DNA of 64,000 nucleotides from Fragum whitleyi (GCA_948146395.1 OX411546.1:24468449-24532448), one strand, 5' to 3'. Shown: positions 42,353-52,583, counted from the stretch's first letter. Translations and numbers: made by a program. Notes: generated by a model from the letters alone, not told the origin.

Positions 42353-42530
42353 TTTGGACCAGAAAACAGCAACTTCCCTCTTTTATTTTAAAAAGTGATT
42401 TTATTTTGTCAACTTAAAGTAATTGTAAAGTTAAAATTATTTCAAATTTCGTTCTGAAAAAGTTTTCAACTGAAAATAATAATCAATTGTAACCAAATTG
42501 AGCCAAATAATCCCCATTCATATCTTACAG

Positions 42531-42644
42531 AGGAGTTTTATCAGGAGCACATCAAGGAACCACTGTGGCTGACAAAATTGTTTTGTTAAGTTCTATTGAA
42601 GAAATCATTTCTAAACAACCAATTGAAGTGAATACAAATGGCAG
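42531..42644 (+). CDS. Gene 1 exon 7
   Basis: 114 bases between the acceptor 'cattcatatcttacag' and the donor AG|gtaatg, in phase. The peptide starts GVLSGAHQGTTVADKIVLLS and continues SIEEIISKQPIEVNTNG, which is soluble and helix-prone. The overlapping minus-strand frame is a shadow. Confidence 0.75.
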
Positions 42645-42785
42645 GTAATGTTAGAGATGTTAGAGAATTATAAATGCCCTTAATAATTAACATTAGCTGA
42701 TTTGGTAGTTCTATAAATAAAGTTTGAATAACTTGTCGATTGTTTTGTTTGTTGAATAGGAGGTTTTGCCGTTTAACCAAACGTT

Positions 42786-42982
42786 CAGTTATATTTCGAC
42801 GGCTGGAGCTTTCATCAAAGGATTCCTGGCATTTCTCATAGCCGTACTATCAAAAAGCCCTTCATAGCCTATAGCCGCTTTCCGAAACAGGTCTACGATT
42901 ATCAAACCCATGGAAGACAATTCGTCGGGAATCGAGCCTTTTGAATGGCAGAATAGTAGTCATTGCGCTATGACGGCGGCCA
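42786..42982 (-). mobile_element. Degraded SINE copy
   Basis: On minus it retains 'gccgccgtcatagcgcaa' from the tRNA-like head, an eroded B-box and the body words 'tttgataatcgtagacctg' and 'tagccgtcg..'. It matches the SINE at 26171-26440 in order but with many changes. Confidence 0.7.
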
Positions 42983-43177
42983 ACATGATATGTAGAAAGA
43001 AAAAACACAAAAAACAGCAACTGTCTTGTAAAAAGCATACTTTGGTAAAATATTCATCTGGAATTCTTATTTTACCCACTGGCAAGACAAGTTCGAATTA
43101 TAGAATGGTTGCGTCCGCGACTTGTATTAAAGCTCGTTGTATGGTGGTATAGACCTGGGATCGGTATATCTTCGTGG

Positions 43178-43284
43178 TGTTACGGGTAAATGTAACAAGA
43201 ATAAAGAAGTCAGCAACAAACTTTACAATTAGCAATATTTATTGACAATAATAACAGAATTATTGACAATATGAAATTAATCAG
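43178..43284 (-). repeat. Partial 3' LTR
   Basis: About 105 bp matching 47660-47762 with few changes ('gttacgggtaaatgtaac', 'cagcaacaaactttac', 'caatatttattgacaat'). Only the downstream part of the LTR is present, joined directly to the reverse transcriptase remnant. Confidence 0.85.
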
Positions 43285-43932
43285 TTGCTTTTTAGTAGCA
43301 GGCACAGGAAACTCAGAGATAGGATTGACCTAAGATTCTAAAGGTTTAACTTGACCCTGTCCCACAAGATGTCCTAAAAAAGTAACAGTAGCATGACAAA
43401 ATTCTGTTTTTCAAATTTCCGATTAACAGTCAATTTTGCATCACTGAGACGGTCAAAGAATTGTTTGCTTCTTTGAATATGGTCACTCCATGTGTCTGTG
43501 TAGATGATGACGTCGTCGATGTATGCGTCACAGCCATCTAAGCCAGCTATAACCATATTTCGAGCCGCTGAAACGTCGCAGGAGAATTTTTCATCCCAAG
43601 TGGCATAACTTTGTACTGGTACAGACCAGTTGGAGATGCAAATGCTGATACTTCTTTAGCCCTTTCAATGAGCGGAACTTGCCAGAATCCTTTGAGAAGG
43701 TCAAATTTGGTGACATATTTAGAATTACCGTCTTTTTCAATACAGACATCAATCCTTGGTATTGGAAAAGAGTCAGTTTTTGTCACAGAGTTTGCTTTTC
43801 GATAGTCAGTACACACTCTGTATGTTCCATTTGGCTTTGGAACTTATATACATGGTGAACTGTAATTACTTTGGCTGGGGTTCAATAAAATCATTCTCCA
43901 ATAAGTAATTCACTTCATCTTGAAGGGCTTTT
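43285..43932 (-). pseudogene. Reverse transcriptase fragment (Gmr1-like)
   Basis: Minus-strand frames carry CTDYRKAN, FPIPRID, TKFDLLKGFWQVPL, the YQYKVMPLGMKNSPATFQRL block and the catalytic YIDD motif near 43515. A frameshift lies between the 'ATFQRL' and 'VIAGLDG' segments at ~43550. The thumb region (GHLVGQGQVKP) ends at ~43290, where the partial LTR begins, so ribonuclease H is absent. Confidence 0.85.
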
Positions 43933-44297
43933 TATTTCACTGGATTCATTCTATAAGGATGTTGTTTTATTGGTTGAGAATCTTCCACAATGACATCATG
44001 ATACATTTTATCAGTTCTTGTGGGGATGTCAGGAAACAAATGTTCATATTCATTAATCAACTGTTTCAGCTGTTCTCGTTGAGATGGCTCCAAATGTGAA
44101 AGCTTGTCTTCAAGATTCTTTAGTATTTCAGAGTTCTCAAGTTTAGGTGGACCAGGAACAGATTTTTCACTTAAGTCTGAACTAACTTCTGATTCAATCA
44201 CATTTGATTCTTGTGGGACAGTGTTTACAACTGTAACTGGTTTTAAAATAGAGCTATCTCTGTCGAAATACTTTTTCAACATATTCACATGACACAT
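43932..44297 (-). pseudogene. Linker between integrase and reverse transcriptase
   Basis: The frame opens MCHVNMLKKYFDRD, the usual C-terminal end of gypsy integrases. A variable acidic stretch follows, then HLFPDIPTRTD and IKQHPYRMNPVK, which lead into reverse transcriptase. Having both in one frame is direct evidence for integrase-then-RT order. Confidence 0.8.
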
Positions 44298-44427
44298 TTG
44301 TTTATTTTGTATTGATAATATAATTTAAATCACTTGTTTTCTTATCAATAATATACGGGCCATAATATTTTGCCTGTAAGGGTCGGCCAGGTATTTGCAA
44401 AAGAGCAAGGACTTTATCACCTGGTTC

Positions 44428-44927
44428 AAATTTCCTATCAACACTATGCTTGTCATATCTTGCCTTCATTTTGGTCTGAGATGATTTAAGGTTTGACCTA
44501 ATAACCTCACATGCCCTAGACAGTTTTTTCTGAAATCAGAAACATACTGTAACAAGTTCAAAGGTGTTTCATCATCAGCAAGAAGTTTCTTTTGTAAGAG
44601 TGTTAATGGCCCACGAACAGAATGACCAAAAACTAACTCAAAGGGGCTAAAGCCAAGATATTCTTGAACAGATTCTCTGACTGCAAATAATAGCAAATGA
44701 ATACCTTCATCCCAATTTTTCTCAGTATCAAAACAATATACATGTAACCTATCATATTTTTTAGGTTCTGAGCACATTGGCTTTCAGGGTGATAAGCAGA
44801 TGACCGATATTGCTTGATACCTAATTCATGCATAACCTGTTGGAATATGCCTGACATGAAGTTTGATCATTGATCAAACTGAACTGATTTTGGAAGACCA
44901 ACAAAAGTAAAGAACTTGACAAGAGCC
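44428..44927 (-). pseudogene. Integrase core, C-terminal half, broken
   Basis: Contains FVGLPKSVQFDQ followed by an in-frame TGA (44867-44869) where a glycine is normal, then SNFMSGIFQQ, SAYHPESQ (the catalytic Glu region) and a second frame with GYSPFELVFG-like FSPFELVFGHSVRGP. The stop and a frameshift near 44770 inactivate it. Confidence 0.8.
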
Positions 44928-46082
44928 TTAATGATTGACTTTTGCCCTAATGTTTCTTAAAGGAATTGCTTCTTGGAAGCGAGTAGATGCACACATAATT
45001 GTCAACAAATATTCAGAAACTGACTTAGTTTTTGGTAAAGGACCAACGCAGTCTATTATCATTCGACTGAAAGGTTCATCAAAAGCTGGAATGGGTTGTA
45101 GCCTTGCATTTGGAATAACTTGGTTAGGTTTCCCTACCATTTGACAACTTTTACAATATTTAGAAACGTCCGATTTAAGTCCAGGCCAGAAAAAATGAGT
45201 CATAGTCTTGTGATAAGTCTTGTTTACACCTAAGTGACCAGACATTGGACTTTCATGGGCTATACTAAGTATTTCATGGCGAAATGACTTTTGAACAACA
45301 ATTTGGTGATGAACAGCCCAATCATCATCAGCTGGGACATCAAATGGTCGCCATTTTTTCATCAGAATACCATTCTTTTTATAATAGCAAACAGGGTTCT
45401 GAGACATTCCTTTTTCGGGTAATGCCCTATCAGGAAACTTTGAAATCTCATGATCATTTTGCTGTTCCAGGATTAACCGTGACTTTGAATGCGTTTCATG
45501 ACCTTGGTCATTTGACCCTGGAGATGACTGACAAAATTTTGACAGACTAAGATTAAAAGACTTTTTAATCTCGTCATTAAAATATTGACCAACAAAAGTA
45601 TCAGTTAAGTCAATATCATTTGAATTTTTCAAGGAAGCTTTTTTAGCCATACCCCGAGTTACTGCACATGAAGGGTAAAAATCAGGTATTTCCTGCAAAA
45701 TAGGATCATCTGTTTGACCTACATAAGGTGTGTCAGTAACAAGAGGATTAACAACTACCTTATCTCCAGCTAAGTCATTGCCTAGAAATAAATGTACACC
45801 TTTAAATGGTAAAGAATGTTTAACACCAACAACCACAGAACCAGTAACCAAATCTGGGGACAAATTAACCTTATGAAGAGGAACATTGATAACACCACAC
45901 TCTACATCCTGAATAAGGACACTAGTACCATACGAAGTTTTCTCAGAAAAAGGCAGAACATCTGCTAAAATAAGAGATTGAGAAGCTCCTGTGTCTCTTA
46001 AAATTTTAATAGGGGTAGGTGGGCACATATCACCTGAAAGTGATACAAAACCATCCAACATGAACGGTTCAAAAATCTCCAT
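44928..46082 (-). pseudogene. Protease plus integrase N-terminal half
   Basis: A 384-codon open frame. Residues ~28-36 contain LRDTGASQS, the aspartic protease active site. Residues ~275-314 form the H-H-C-C zinc-binding domain (HESPMSGHLGVNKTYHK..YCKSC). Residues ~341-350 give IIDCVGPLPK with the first catalytic Asp. There is no reverse transcriptase between protease and integrase, as there would be in ordinary gypsy elements. The frame shifts after residue ~380. Confidence 0.85.
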
Positions 46083-46194
46083 ACAGGAATCAGAATTTGG
46101 TTCTGCCTTAACAACTGAATTTAACTCAAAAGAAGGTTGTGATTTAGGCTGAAGGCTGGTGAGCCCTGTAGGTTTGGCTGCACTCAGATCCTTC

Positions 46195-47456
46195 TTCCTT
46201 TTTAATCTAAAACATTCTGAAATAAGGTGCCTTGGATTTTTACAAAAAGTACAATGTACTCGAGATAAGGGATTTTGAACAATGGTTTCACTAGTAGACT
46301 TTGGTTAAGGTGTATTCGAATGACTAGATATGTTAGATGAATCACCAGACATAGATTTATTTTGGGGATGTGAGGAAGCAGGTTTTGCTTTATTAAAGTA
46401 AGATTTTTTGTGTGTAAGGTAGTAATCATCAGCTAAACGAGCTGCTTCGTGTATAGTTTCAACATTTTTTCATCTAAATGTGACTTAATGTCAGATTGAA
46501 TGCAATTTTTGAATTGTTCAATTAATATAAGATGTCTAAGATTGCCATAATTTTGGTCTATTTTCTTAGAATAGCACCACCTGTCAAATAACTTTTCTTC
46601 GTTTCTTGCAAATTCAACGTGAGTCTGGCCAGATTCTTTTCTATAACTTCTAAATTGTTGTCTGTTTGCTTCTGGAACCAGCTCATAACCTTTGAGAATG
46701 AGTTCTTTGACAGTATCATAATCATTGCTTTGTTCTGTACTAAGTTGCGAATAAATATTGCGAGCTTTTCCTACTAAGACACCTTGAAGAAGTAAGGTCC
46801 ATTGCTCCTTTGGCCATTTCAAGTTATTTGCAACATTTTCGAAATGTTCGAAATATGTATCAACTTCATTTTCTTGAAATGGTGGGACAAGCCTAAAATG
46901 TTTTGTTACATCAAAGTGGTCATTATACATATATCTGGGCTGATTTGCTCTATCTTGAATTTCTAATTCTTTTAATCGTAATTGAAATTCTCGTTCTTTT
47001 TCTCGTTCTCACTATGCTCTTTCTTCTCTTTCTCTCACTCTTTCTATTTCTTGTTCTCTTTCTTCTCTTTCTCGCTCTTCCTTTTCTCTTTGAAATTGCG
47101 TTTCTCTTTCTTTTTCTTCAATTTCTCTTTCTAATTGCTTTTCTTGAAATTTCCGCTCTTCTCTCTCTCTTTCCATTTCCGATTCCTTCTCTCTTTGTTG
47201 AAGTTTTAACAGTTCAAGCTCTCTTGAGCTTGCAACTGATGGAACATCTACAATTAGAGACAGAGCCTTTTCATCAAAAAAGTCCTCATCAACAAAATAT
47301 TAAACCAAAACATTCTTAATTCCATTCTTTGGCAATGAGGACTTGACTTCTTTTTAATTCATAATGCTTGGCAAGATTGAGCAAATCAGGCTTTTTACCC
47401 AAATTCAATAGCTCCACGGAAGGTTCTTTCGTAAATTTTTCTAAGTAAAAAGACAT
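46195..47456 (-). pseudogene. gag: coiled coil, SCAN-like capsid, zinc knuckle
   Basis: It starts MSFYLEKFTKEPSVELLNLG (ATG at 47456), with a stop at about 47316-47318. A long Glu/Arg-rich coiled coil follows (~47230-46950), with two consecutive stops at 47009-47014. The capsid (46930-46433) has KHFRLVPPF, YFEHFENVA, WPKEQWTLLLQ and YELVPEANRQQFR. This is the Gmr1-type gag that is related to the vertebrate SCAN domain. The zinc knuckle is CTFCKNPRHLISEC near 46245-46205. The hydrophobic plus-strand frame at 46903-47319 is only the antisense of the coiled coil. Confidence 0.8.
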
Positions 47457-47637
47457 GGTAGCTTGTTGCTGGGTTCAAATAAGAATGTAAGATTTTGATA
47501 AATAATAGTGAAAGAACTTTCTAAATGTATTTGAATTGAAATGTCAAAATTAATTTCCAAAATAATTTGAACAGCAGATTTTAATACAAAATGTGTTTGA
47601 TTTGTTTTGTTTGCTTGCTTGTTTGTCTGATGTTCGT

Positions 47638-47655
47638 ATCCCGGACGAGCCCCCA
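47638..47655 (-). promoter_or_regulatory. Primer binding site for tRNA-Pro
   Basis: On minus, TGGGGGCTCGTCCGGGAT lies four bases downstream of the LTR end. It equals the 18-base tRNA-Pro primer binding site known from gammaretroviruses, so reverse transcription was presumably primed by tRNA-Pro. Confidence 0.85.
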
Positions 47656-47659
47656 ATAC

Positions 47660-48297
47660 TGTTACGGGTAAATGTAACCAGAATAAAGAAGCCAGCAACA
47701 AACTTTACTATTAACAATATTTATTGACAATTATAACAGAATTATTGACAATACGAAATTAATACGAAAACAAATTTCAATACCTTGAATGTTTAATCCT
47801 TAAGTTTTAATTTTAGATCCAAATGAATTAAGTTGCTGGTCCACAAATAATAAGTCCAATAAAATCCGAATTTAAAATTAAACACTCTTTCAAACACACT
47901 TTTAAGATAACAAGAAATCCCCTTTTAGTTTAACACAGTACTACTAAATGAAACCAATAGTCTAAACCAAGTGAACCAAGAATGCTGAAGGAATCCCTTT
48001 ATATAATACCATTGAACAATCTAGAATAGCATAGAACATTTGAAGATTCTAGAGCTTGAATCACTTTCTAAAAGTCCTTTCTAGAAAGATCTAAAATATT
48101 CTACATACATTTACCTATTATTCAAGGTATTGGAAAACCCCCAGACTAATTCTAAAAATAGACACGGTAAAAACCATTAGGATTATTTAAATATGACAGT
48201 GGTAATTTTTAAGCGGTAAAACATCTTATATTTCGAGGCACGAAGTATTTCAAAAGGTTTTTTATTTAATGTACATATTTAAATTCTTGTCACTACA
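47660..48297 (-). repeat. 5' LTR
   Basis: The inner end (minus ..CCCGTAACA) is fixed by the repeat at 43178 and by the adjacent primer site. A TATA box (minus ATTATATAAAG) lies near 47998-48007. The outer end is a guess from the TG start at ~48297, giving about 640 bp. Confidence 0.65.
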
Positions 48298-48432
48298 ATT
48301 TCATGTCATCATCGGTACTGATAGCTTAATCACCTTTCAATCACATTTGAAGATGCCTTTGCGTGTTTTTTTTTCTTAAACAATATATTTCACTTTCAAA
48401 ATAATTCAGATACACACTCGTACAGTTAACAA

Positions 48433-48849
48433 CATCGTAAAATTGACAAGGTGAATGAATTTGGAGTGATTTTGGAATAAAATTGAATGAATGTGTCGAG
48501 CGAGTTTTGAGTGAAATTCACGGGAGGTATTCCAATGTCGCTAATTTTGTTCTAATTTTGTTCAAGACGAACACAATTAGCGAAATTTATTACCTCCCTT
48601 TAATAAAATATACGTATTTTTCTGTTTTTGCGTCTTCATGGACTAATCAGACACTTTAAAATCCATACCAGCCATTAAATCGTAGGAATATTTTAACGAT
48701 TTGAATTAAATGTTGGACGTCTTGAACGATTTCTAAATGGTTTCGGAGCGTTTTTGCTCGATTTGAGTGAGTTGTTGGAATGAATGAATGGAGCGCTGAG
48801 TGAATGATTTAGAATGATTTTGATCGGAACGAGTGTCAATTTCACGATG
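48433..48849 (+). mobile_element. ~400 bp MITE (CATCGT family), best copy
   Basis: Inverted ends: CATCGTAAAATTGACA at 48433 and TGTCAATTTCACGATG ending at 48849. The centre folds on itself (ggaggtattccaatgtcgct .. gcgaaatttattacctccc). The element stops 13 bases before exon 8, so the exon's branch point probably lies inside it. Confidence 0.8.
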
Positions 48850-48862
48850 TTTTTAATTGTAG

Positions 48863-49099
48863 GAGTGTCCAGTACATGATGCTACTCTTTCTCAAACAAA
48901 CGGCAAACAAACGGATAGAGAGTAAACAGAATGCTTTTTTGAACACAAATACAAGAAGCAGTGACTACTTACACTCACCGAGTTTAGACCCTAAAGCAAG
49001 CAAGACAAATAGAAGATCCATATTAAAAGTTCAAAAAGTAAAGGTTGATAAAGGTGTTTCTCGCAGAAGAAGGTCAACGTTGCCTCCATCTCTAACAAG
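48863..49099 (+). CDS. Gene 1 exon 8
   Basis: 237 bases between the acceptor 'gtttttaattgtag' and the donor AG|gttggt. It is open in the phase set by exon 7 (SVQYMMLLFLKQTANKRIES..). The body is Ser/Lys/Arg-rich, with a basic stretch (VKVDKGVSRRRRSTLPPSL), and looks cytosolic and probably disordered. The donor is weaker than the others. Confidence 0.65.
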
Positions 49100-49147
49100 G
49101 TTGGTATAATCATTAACTTACATTATTACAGTTAATCAAATCATTGA

Positions 49148-49333
49148 TTTGACACTCATCGATCAAAATCATTCAAAAACACTCACGCTGCACTCCAATC
49201 AATGTTTAAAAGATATCGCGGAATTTTTGGTTATGTTTAACTCCCTTGAAAAACATTCTAAAATCGTTCCTCAAACGCATTCATTTTATTCCGAAATAAT
49301 TCCAAAACCATTCAACTTGTCAACATCACGGTG
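49148..49333 (-). mobile_element. CATCGT-family MITE, shortened copy
   Basis: Begins 'ttgacactcatcgatcaaaa' and ends 'cttgtcaacatcacggtg', so it is the inverse of the copy at 48433-48849 with the central palindrome missing. Exon 8 is therefore flanked by inverted copies of one family. Confidence 0.7.
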
Positions 49334-49747
49334 TTCCTTACTGCATGCGGCTGTTTGAACTTTTAAGGGACTGAAACATGATTTATCTCAATAAATTTAG
49401 TGTCTAAATAAGCAACACTGAACCCTTAATTCTTATGTGAAAAGGTAAATATGTGCGCCACGTATGCATCTGTTTATACATGTATATTATTATAAATCTA
49501 ATTCTAGGTTTTACTGCTTGTGAGATGATTCTTAAAGACGCCCTTAATCCTTGAGGACGGAATTATTTTCTATATCTTTCAATTAAATGTAGTGCGTTTG
49601 ACTTTTGTTAGTATATAATCGAAATAAAAAATTGTCTAAGCTAAACAATTTCGACAAATAGAGATTGAAATCTTTTTCTTCATCATCTATGTTAGAGGGT
49701 CTGAAAACGTTTAAAAAGTATAATTAGATCAAACGCAATGGAGGGAA

Positions 49748-49935
49748 TAACCACGTATAAATTCTTGATATTGCACATGTGTTATTATGCTTGCGTTAGA
49801 ACTTTGTTAATGAGCATAAGTTGTATAGTAACGCATTTCCGTTACCTTCAAAATTACTTCATTATGAATCTGGTGACGTCATTAAAAAAAACAAACAAAC
49901 AAACAAAAAAAGAAAACGTTTTTTAAGTTTCGTGG
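49748..49935 (+). repeat. Dispersed repeat, copy 1 (partner at 52330-52500)
   Basis: Shares 'ttgatattgcacatgtgtta', 'gtaacgcatttccgttacc', 'ggtgacgtcatt' and 'gttttttaagtttcg' in order with 52330-52500. The ends are not defined. Confidence 0.5.
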
Positions 49936-50162
49936 ATAAGTCATAAACAGTCCATTTTAAAGATCTTAGTCGATTGATTTGGAAGATTTTGCCAGTTTAT
50001 TGATAATATATCCAGCATGTGCTATTTAAATACCTAAGTCTGCAAACTATTTCTAAATTTCAAAGCATATTAACATAATAAAATAATCGATTAAATTAAA
50101 TATGATATTGAGTATGTTTGTAGCAATCTTTAATATCTTTTTTTTTCACAACCAAAATACAG

Positions 50163-50213
50163 ACTGGATGTTTCTAACAGAAGTAAAACTATCGAATTTA
50201 ATCTCGAGTTCGA
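50163..50213 (+). CDS. Gene 1 exon 9 (small)
   Basis: 51 bases after the acceptor 'cacaaccaaaatacag', ending GA|gtaaaa. The peptide LDVSNRSKTIEFNLEF is in phase. A stop follows directly in the intron. A shorter donor (AA|gtaaaa at 50182) would break the phase with exon 10. The exon call is plausible but short. Confidence 0.45.
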
Positions 50214-50359
50214 GTAAAAACTGTAGTCTTTTTTATGCAACAACAGCGTCAATTCATGTATTTTTCAGACATTGATATTCTCGCAGTTGGGCGTAAAACT
50301 ATTTTTCGCGTCTCTGTATTATAATCTTAACACCCCTCAAACTTATATGAATAAACCCT

Positions 50360-51060
50360 ATATATATAATACGTACTTAGTGTATTATATTAAAAAAAAT
50401 ATCTAACGAGGTTGGGAGAATTGAAAATTGTCGAGGCTCTGCCGAGACAATTATCAATTCTCACAACCGAGTTTGATATTTTTTTCATATTATACACTAA
50501 GTACGTATTATATTTATCTTATAACCTATATTTGTCTTGTTTCGTCGGTGTTTCTAACTGAAATGCAAGTTTCTAAAATTAACCACATTATATCATGTTC
50601 TAAAAATAACTATGTGATATCATAAAAAATATCATACGGGATGTTATCATACGGATATTTGTATAGTTATAAGATAAAATTATTACCTCTATTTATTTAC
50701 AGAAACAGACGATCTGATAGGGAGAACCTGATGCAGTATTTATCTTATAACTATACAAATATCCGTATGATAACATCCCGTATGATATTTTTTATGATAT
50801 CACATAGTTATTTTTAGAACATGATATAATGTGGTTATTTTTAGAAACTTGCATTTCAGATAGAAACACCGACGAAAACAAGACGAATATAGGTTATAAG
50901 ATAAATATAATACATTCTTAGTGTATTGTATGAAAAAAATATCAAACTCGGTTGTGAGAATTAATAATTGTCTCGGCATAGCCTCGACAATGATCAATTC
51001 TCCCAACCTCGTTAGATATTTTTTTTCATATAATACACTAAGTATGTATTATATATATAC
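50360..51060. repeat. ~700 bp near-perfect inverted repeat (foldback)
   Basis: The left arm (50360-50680) and right arm (50738-51060) are near-complements of each other around a ~57 bp centre. Each arm's outer 150 bp is itself a palindrome (tcgaggctctgccgagac; gagaattga / tcaattctc). No transposase is present. It could be a foldback element or two MITEs in inverted orientation. Its centre holds the acceptor and start of candidate exon 10. Confidence 0.85.
50703..50764 (+). CDS. Gene 1 candidate exon 10, in the loop of the inverted repeat
   Basis: The acceptor 'cctctatttatttacag' is strong and lies in the unpaired centre. The first 12 codons (NRRSDRENLMQ..) are unique sequence and in phase with exon 9. 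The frame then runs into the right arm. Donors C|gtatga at 50765 and again at 50780 both give phase 1, which exon 11 requires. The C-terminal ~8-13 residues would be repeat-derived. Confidence 0.4.
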
Positions 51061-51102
51061 CAGCTCATGAAAATAGTTTATGTACTTCCTTTGCCGTGTT
51101 AG

Positions 51103-51518
51103 TGAAGAATAATATCCGTCTAATATCTTTGAAAGATGATGTCTCCAACGCGATGGTGGATCAGTCTCAAAGAGGTACAATGTCTCTGCACACATTTCGG
51201 CAATATTTTATTCTAAAAATGGGATTAAACGAGGTTATACAGAGTTTTTCTAATGAAAGTGGAGAAGACGATCACCAGTTAGTTGATATATACGTGACCC
51301 GCAGCGGCCGAAAAACTCTACTCCATTGCCGATTTTGGTTAGTTACAGAAGAAACGTTCAATGAAGCAAGAAGAGCCACGGTAACTATTGAGGAGATGTA
51401 TTATACTGTAATTCTTCCGACGGACAGCCGCATGAATCTGTATTTACCAACATTCCTACGTGGATTATTTCACGAAAAAGACGTGATTGATGGTCGAATT
51501 GAAAACTATCAATTCTAA
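51103..51518 (+). CDS. Gene 1 terminal exon 11
   Basis: The acceptor 'cttcctttgccgtgttag' precedes TG AAG. The frame runs 137 codons to TAA. The peptide looks like a folded domain (VDIYVTRSGRKTLLHCRFWL, ATVTIEEMYYTVILPTDSR, YLPTFLRGLFHEKD) with no motif I recognise. If exon 10 is not used, another phase-1 exon must precede it, or it belongs to a separate gene. The first AATAAA downstream is at 52122-52127. Confidence 0.6.
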
Positions 51519-52329
51519 CGAATAAGAACACAGTTTATGTAGATTATTTCACTAAATTATCAATAGTAACGCCAAAAATAGTATTCGTTATAAAATTTGA
51601 GGGATGTAACCAAAGTTTTGAGACTTCCTTGATAAAAAGAAACAAGTTTTCATGAATTTGCATCTCACAAAGGAAAAAACTATTCGGTGGGCTTCGAAAA
51701 TTTGATTTAAACTATGTCAATGTTTCAATATACACAAGCGTTTAGCCATAAACGTTGTTGGTATAATATCTCTTATTTTGTTCGAAATGGCGATACTGTA
51801 TTAACTCCCTTTGTTTTACACCCAAAAAACACGGTCATCGCACACATGCAATTCTTAAGAAAATCAGTCCAAGTTCACTCACGTGACTAATTATACGATG
51901 TTCTTTACTGTGATAATTCTATATGCAAGTGTTTAGTGAGACCCGTTTCCCTTTATAAATATCTGTATCAGGGAACAGGTGTTTTTTGCTTATTCTTCAG
52001 AAGACTTCGTTATGTTTCGGTTTTCGTTTTCTACGTCATCGTCGAATCAGTACTGAAAGGTTGTAAGTGTCGATACAATTCATAGACAAATAAGACAATT
52101 TCAAAAGCGCTAAAATGACGCAATAAATGTCGACATTTTGAGCTAGCTGCGATCTTGTCTGACGATACGCCGATCAATCCACGACGTTTTGCCGAGTAGT
52201 CGCCAGTTTCATCTCAATTCCTCCAAGAGATGTTTGGTTATCTGTTGCTTACCCATCTGAATATTTATATACCGGAGCTTTAGTATGTTGCTTTATAATA
52301 TGACCTACGTCGCGGGAGAGAAATAAGCC
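51519..52329. other. 3' flank of gene 1; possible mariner fragment
   Basis: 51597-51650 contains 'gagggatgtaaccaaagttt' and 'tgagacttccttgat', which resemble a mariner inverted repeat, but no partner end was seen. There is no further gene. Confidence 0.35.
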
Positions 52330-52500
52330 CGTTGAATATTTTTGATATTACACGGGTGTTATTACACTAGTGGAATAAATAAGAAAATGAGCTCAGAGCG
52401 AATAGCAACGCTTATTTGTAACCGCGAATATGATGTCATAATCTATATATTGTGACGTCATTTTTAAACGGCGTTTTAAGTTTCGCGGAAAATTGAAATG
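52330..52500 (+). repeat. Dispersed repeat, copy 2 (partner at 49748-49935)
   Basis: Shares 'tttttgatattacacgggtg', 'ttgtgacgtcatt' and 'gcgttttaagtttcgcgg' with the first copy. It is followed closely by the hairpin at 52584-52674. Confidence 0.5.
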
Positions 52501-52583
52501 TTGAATTTCAAGAATTTTGACATTTTTTCGTAAAAATCGGGTCATATTATAAATAGAACATAAAATGTGTGCTCACGAAATAC

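Larger units (their letters stand above)
43178..48297 (-). mobile_element. Gmr1-like Ty3/gypsy LTR retrotransposon, decayed
   Basis: Read on the minus strand the order is 5' LTR, primer binding site, gag (coiled coil, capsid, zinc knuckle), protease, integrase, reverse transcriptase and a partial 3' LTR. Integrase upstream of reverse transcriptase is the order of the Gmr1 group of Ty3/gypsy elements and not of ordinary gypsy. Ribonuclease H and the front of the 3' LTR are missing, as if removed by one deletion. Stops and frameshifts in gag, integrase and reverse transcriptase show it is inactive. It lies antisense in intron 7 of gene 1. The outer 5' LTR boundary (about 48297, minus-strand start TGTAGTGACAAG) is uncertain and no target-site duplication was found. 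Confidence 0.85.

Noticed and set aside
46903..47319. 138-codon hydrophobic Leu/Phe-rich plus-strand frame resembling a membrane protein
   Set aside because: It is the exact antisense of the Glu/Arg-rich coiled coil of the minus-strand gag.
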